A DNA stretch of 8,042 bases, taken from NCBI GenBank assembly GCA_030043285.1, contig JASHXZ010000422.1, positions 1 to 8,042 on the forward strand, in the 5' to 3' direction. Within the stretch, counting starts at the first letter, position 1, and each line of letters begins with the position of its first letter. The stretch comes from Xanthobacteraceae bacterium (lineage in GTDB: Bacteria > Pseudomonadota > Alphaproteobacteria > Rhizobiales > Xanthobacteraceae). This document shows, one piece after another, positions 5,877 through 8,042 of this stretch. The notes below the pieces were generated by a model that made no database searches, was not told the DNA's origin, and saw only the letters and a program-made list of their open reading frames with translations. The position numbers were made by a program, and so were the translations under genes.

Positions 5877-5935
5877 TTGGACAGTTGGTTTCGCTTCATT
5901 CAACCAATCTACGGTCACAACAAAAGGAGTAAGCC

Positions 5936-6313
5936 ATGCCGCACGGCACATTCTTCTGGAACGAATTGATGACGCGCGACGTCGAGCGCGCCAAGAAATT
6001 CTACGCCGACACCATCGGCTGGCGCTTCGACGCCATGCCGATGCCGGACGGCAGCGGCACCTATTGGATCGCCAAAATGGGCGACCAGTCGGTGGCCGGC
6101 ATGCTCGACATCAGTGCACCCGCCTTCAGCGGCGTGCCGGAAAGCTGGATGGCCTACATCGCCGTCGACGACGTCGATGCGCGCGTCAAAAAGGCGCTCG
6201 CCGCCGGCGCCAAACAAATGAAGCCGACGTTCGACGTGCCCGGCATCGGCCGCATCGCCGTCCTGATGGAGCCGGGCGGCGCCGGCATCGGCTGGATGAC
6301 GCCGGTTTCGTGA
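5936..6313 (+). CDS. VOC (glyoxalase/bleomycin-resistance fold) family protein
   Basis: The protein has 125 residues with the beta-alpha-beta-beta-beta layout of a vicinal-oxygen-chelate domain. GTFFWNELMTRDVERAKKFYADTIGWRF (4-31) is the first module, GTYWIAKMGDQSVAGM (41-56) its later strands, and WMAYIAVDDVDARVKKALAAGAK (71-93) opens the second module. The end, PGIGRIAVLMEPGGAGIGWMTP (102-123), is typical of this subgroup. Family members are metal-dependent dioxygenases, isomerases, thiol transferases or ligand-binding proteins; this short single-domain form has no assignable substrate. A strong SD, AAGGAG (5924-5929), lies six bases before the ATG. It follows the SRPBCC gene by 113 bases that include a hairpin, and is followed by a 186-base repeat-rich gap, so co-transcription with arsR is possible but unproven. 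Confidence 0.88.
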   Translation: MPHGTFFWNELMTRDVERAKKFYADTIGWRFDAMPMPDGSGTYWIAKMGDQSVAGMLDISAPAFSGVPESWMAYIAVDDVDARVKKALAAGAKQMKPTFDVPGIGRIAVLMEPGGAGIGWMTPVS

Positions 6314-6324
6314 CTTTCCGTAGC

Positions 6325-6432
6325 CCAGAGCCCGGATCGAGCGACCCGCCTACGCTCGCACTGCGAGTTACGGCGCGGTTTTAGTCTCGCCGAAGCGCCG
6401 AGCGCAAAGGCGGAAGCGAAATCCGGGAACGG
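6325..6432. repeat. Degenerate REP-like mosaic upstream of the DUF899 gene, proximal part
   Basis: The stretch begins gtagcccagagcccggatcgagcg and ends ggaagcgaaatccggga. These outer words are the two arms of the REP-like repeat seen at 3434-3510, here pushed apart by about 60 bases and diverged. Inside is a small perfect inverted repeat, ctcgca/tgcgag (6355-6367). No ORF with family resemblance is seen on either strand. It looks like a decayed or expanded copy of the same repeat family. Confidence 0.5.
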
Positions 6433-6452
6433 ACGAGAGGCGTGATCGCCAC

Positions 6453-6479
6453 CCCGGATCGCGCGCCACGCGATCCGGG
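6453..6479. repeat. 11-bp inverted repeat just upstream of the DUF899 gene
   Basis: A perfect stem pairs cccggatcgcg (6453-6463) with cgcgatccggg (6469-6479) over a 5-nt loop, followed by ctacaagtcag, which resembles the ctacaggtccg that follows the repeat at 3510. It ends 20 bases before the DUF899 start codon and 9 bases before its SD, so any leader transcript would carry a strong hairpin there. Origin in the same REP-like family is likely; regulation of the downstream gene is speculation. Confidence 0.65.
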
Positions 6480-6499
6480 CTACAAGTCAGGAGCACACC

Positions 6500-7267
6500 A
6501 TGGAGCCGCACAAGATCGTGTCCCATGACGATTGGATCGCCGCGCGCAAGGCGTATCTGGTCGAGGAAAAGGCTTTCAGCCGCGCCCGCGACGCGCTCGC
6601 CCGCAGGCGCCGCGAGCTGCCGTGGGAGCGGGTCGAGAAGCGCTACGTGTTCGACGGCCCCACCGGCAAGGAAACGCTCGCCGATCTGTTCAGCGGCAAG
6701 AGCCAGCTGATCGTCTATCACTTCATGCTCGGCCCGGGCTGGGAAGCCGGCTGTCCGAGCTGTTCGTACCTCGCCGACCATTTCGACGGTGCCGTCGCCC
6801 ATTTGACGCAGCGCGACGTGTCGTTCGTCGTGGTGTCGCGGGCGCCGCTCGCGGAAATCGAAAAATTCAAGACGCGCATGGGCTGGCGCTTCAAATGGGC
6901 TTCGTCGTTCGGCAGCGACTTCAATTGCGATTATCAGGTCTCGGTGTCGCCGCAGGAGAAGACGAGCGGCAAGGTGCTGTACAATTACGAGATCATCGAA
7001 GATTTCCCGAGCGAGGAGCGCCCGGGCGCCAGCGTGTTCTACAAGAACGAAGCCGGCGAGGTGTTCCACACCTACTCGACCTACGGCCGCGGCCTCGACA
7101 TCCTGATCGGCGCCTACAATTTCCTCGATCTCGCCCCAAAGGGCCGCGACGAGGATGGCCTCGCCTGGTCGATGGCCTGGGTGCGCCACCACGACCGCTA
7201 CGACGACGCCGCAGTCGATACGAAAGCGACATACCAGGAACCCAAATCCGCCTCATGCTGCGACTAG
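6500..7267 (+). CDS. DUF899 family thioredoxin-like protein
   Basis: The 255 residues match the DUF899 family, a thioredoxin/AhpC-like fold of unknown reaction. The N-terminal part, SHDDWIAARKAYLVEEKAFSRARDAL...RRELPWERVEKRYVFDGPTG (8-56), is followed by the core SQLIVYHFMLGPGWEAGCPSCSYLADHFDG (68-97). That core carries the putative redox motif C-P-S-C (Cys85, Cys88). Then come VSRAPLAEIEKFKTRMGWRFKWASSFGSDFNCDY (112-145) and FYKNEAGEVFHTYSTYGRGLDILIGAYNFLDLAPKGRDED (180-219). The C-terminus ends SASCCD with two adjacent cysteines. There is no signal peptide, so it is probably cytoplasmic. SD AGGAG (6489-6493) lies six bases before the ATG. Thiol-disulfide or peroxide-related chemistry is plausible from the motif but not established. 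The GST-like gene follows after 43 bases and is probably co-transcribed. Confidence 0.92.
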   Translation: MEPHKIVSHDDWIAARKAYLVEEKAFSRARDALARRRRELPWERVEKRYVFDGPTGKETLADLFSGKSQLIVYHFMLGPGWEAGCPSCSYLADHFDGAVAHLTQRDVSFVVVSRAPLAEIEKFKTRMGWRFKWASSFGSDFNCDYQVSVSPQEKTSGKVLYNYEIIEDFPSEERPGASVFYKNEAGEVFHTYSTYGRGLDILIGAYNFLDLAPKGRDEDGLAWSMAWVRHHDRYDDAAVDTKATYQEPKSASCCD

Positions 7268-7310
7268 ACGAAAGTCTGCGCAGCTCGTTGTTCACCACCA
7301 GGAGCAGAAT

Positions 7311-7943
7311 ATGAAACTGTATGGTTTCCCAGCCTCACCGAACACCTGGAAAGTACGCGCACTGGCGGCGTATTTGAAAACGCCGCTCGAGTTGGAGCTG
7401 GTCGACCTTAGCAAGGGTGCTCAGCGTTCCCCAACCTATCTTGCGATCAACCCGACCGGCCGCACGCCGACGCTGATCGACGGCGATTTCTCGCTGTGGG
7501 AATCGAACGCGATCCTGCAATACCTCACCGCCAAGAGCGCGAGCCCGCTGTGGCCCAATGACGCGCAGAGCCGCGCCGACGTCAGTCGCTGGCAATTCTG
7601 GCAACTGGCACATTGGAGCGCCGAAGCCTGCGCGCCGCTGATATTCCAGCGGCTGGTCAAAAAATTTGTGAACCTTGGCCCACCCGACGAAACCGAGCTT
7701 GCCAAGGGCACCGAATGCTTCAACAAAGAGGCCGCCATGCTTAATGCGCATCTGGCCAAGCAAAAATACCTCGTCGGCGGCGCGCTTACGATCGCGGACT
7801 TTGCCGCGGCAGCGCCGCTGTTCTACGCCAAGCAGGCGGAGATGCCGCTCGGCCCATACGCCAACCTGCGCAGCTGGTTCGAGCGCGTCGCGGCATTGCC
7901 GTGCTGGTCGGAAACAGCCCCGCAATTGCCGGCAGCCGCGTAA
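7311..7943 (+). CDS. Glutathione S-transferase family protein
   Basis: This probable cytosolic GST has 210 residues. The N-terminal thioredoxin-like domain (1-75) holds MKLYGFPASPNTWKVRALAAYL with Ser9 in the usual active-site position. NPTGRTPTLIDGDFSLWESNAILQYL (47-72) contains the cis-proline Pro53 and the E-S pair (64-65) that contacts the glutamyl part of glutathione. The C-terminal helical domain carries the conserved LVGGALTIADFAAAAPLFYA (154-173), the N-capping box region. These features fit the theta/phi-like bacterial group rather than the Tyr-type classes; the electrophilic substrate cannot be assigned. SD AGGAG (7300-7304) lies six bases before the ATG, almost the same layout as in the DUF899 gene upstream. 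The stop codon is followed one base later by the terminal palindrome. Confidence 0.93.
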   Translation: MKLYGFPASPNTWKVRALAAYLKTPLELELVDLSKGAQRSPTYLAINPTGRTPTLIDGDFSLWESNAILQYLTAKSASPLWPNDAQSRADVSRWQFWQLAHWSAEACAPLIFQRLVKKFVNLGPPDETELAKGTECFNKEAAMLNAHLAKQKYLVGGALTIADFAAAAPLFYAKQAEMPLGPYANLRSWFERVAALPCWSETAPQLPAAA

Positions 7944-7944
7944 C

Positions 7945-8042
7945 GCTGCCTTCTACCTTTCGTCATTGCCGGGCATGGGGTCCCCGCGACGCTAGCGTCG
8001 CGGGGACCCCATGCCCGGCAATGACGAAAGGTAGAAGGCAGC
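7945..8042. repeat. 98-bp perfect palindrome with no spacer, running to the window end
   Basis: Every base from 7945 to 7993 pairs with its partner from 8042 to 7994, with the centre at gct|agc and not one mismatch. The inner part (cattgccgggcatggggtcc and its complement) resembles dispersed intergenic repeats of this kind of genome. The outer part is simply the sequence right after the GST stop, read back in reverse complement. It stops exactly at the last base of the window, so the true extent is unknown. It may be a natural transcription-terminator-like or cruciform element, or an assembly fold-back at a contig end. Confidence 0.9.

Noticed and set aside
6368..7192. Minus-strand open frame of 274 codons opposite the DUF899 gene
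   Set aside because: Shadow of a gene with strong family motifs, SD and start on the plus strand.
1..8042. Phage defence system, toxin-antitoxin pair, biosynthetic cluster, tRNA or rRNA
   Set aside because: Every plausible gene belongs to housekeeping, transport or stress families, and no tRNA cloverleaf or rRNA segment was recognised.

Overview
The window is high-GC DNA (roughly 65% by eye), densely coding on both strands. It is most likely from an alphaproteobacterium of the Rhizobiales, close to the Bradyrhizobium/Rhodopseudomonas/Pseudolabrys group. Three things point there: the argH-lptM-lysA order with a divergent tlpA, a TlpA with the extra structural cysteine pair known from Bradyrhizobium, and intergenic hairpin repeats built on 'tagcccggat...atccgggcta'. 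The taxonomic call is inference from family resemblance; no search was run.

Left part (1-2704, minus strand): a biosynthetic operon read right to left. It holds argH (argininosuccinate lyase), a small LptM-type lipoprotein, and lysA (diaminopimelate decarboxylase, cut by the left edge). Middle (2765-4568, plus strand): tlpA, a membrane-anchored thiol:disulfide reductase divergent from argH across 60 bp, and then a stand-alone TctC/Bug-type periplasmic solute-binding protein. A REP-like hairpin that includes the tlpA stop codon separates the two. A 65-residue YjfB-like ORF lies convergent at 4606-4803 (minus).

Right part (5050-7943, plus strand): five co-directional genes for an ArsR-type regulator, an SRPBCC/AHSA1 protein, a VOC/glyoxalase-fold protein, a DUF899 thioredoxin-like protein and a glutathione S-transferase-like protein. 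The first two form a tight overlapping pair. They are preceded by a near-consensus sigma-70 promoter, and an 18-bp perfect palindrome covers the end of the -10, the expected +1 and the start codon. This looks like an autoregulated, leaderless unit. The later genes are separated by hairpin repeats, so one long operon is not certain. The content suggests a small-molecule or thiol stress response, but no substrate can be read from the sequence.

The window ends in a 98-bp perfect palindrome with no spacer that runs exactly to the last base. This may be an assembly fold-back at a contig end. No tRNA, rRNA, CRISPR array, transposase, phage gene or recognisable defence system was seen, and no gene-free stretch exceeds 300 bases. 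The longest gap is 4804-5049, which holds hairpin repeats and the arsR promoter. I found no convincing new multi-gene system; the best leads are the arsR control region and the terminal palindrome.
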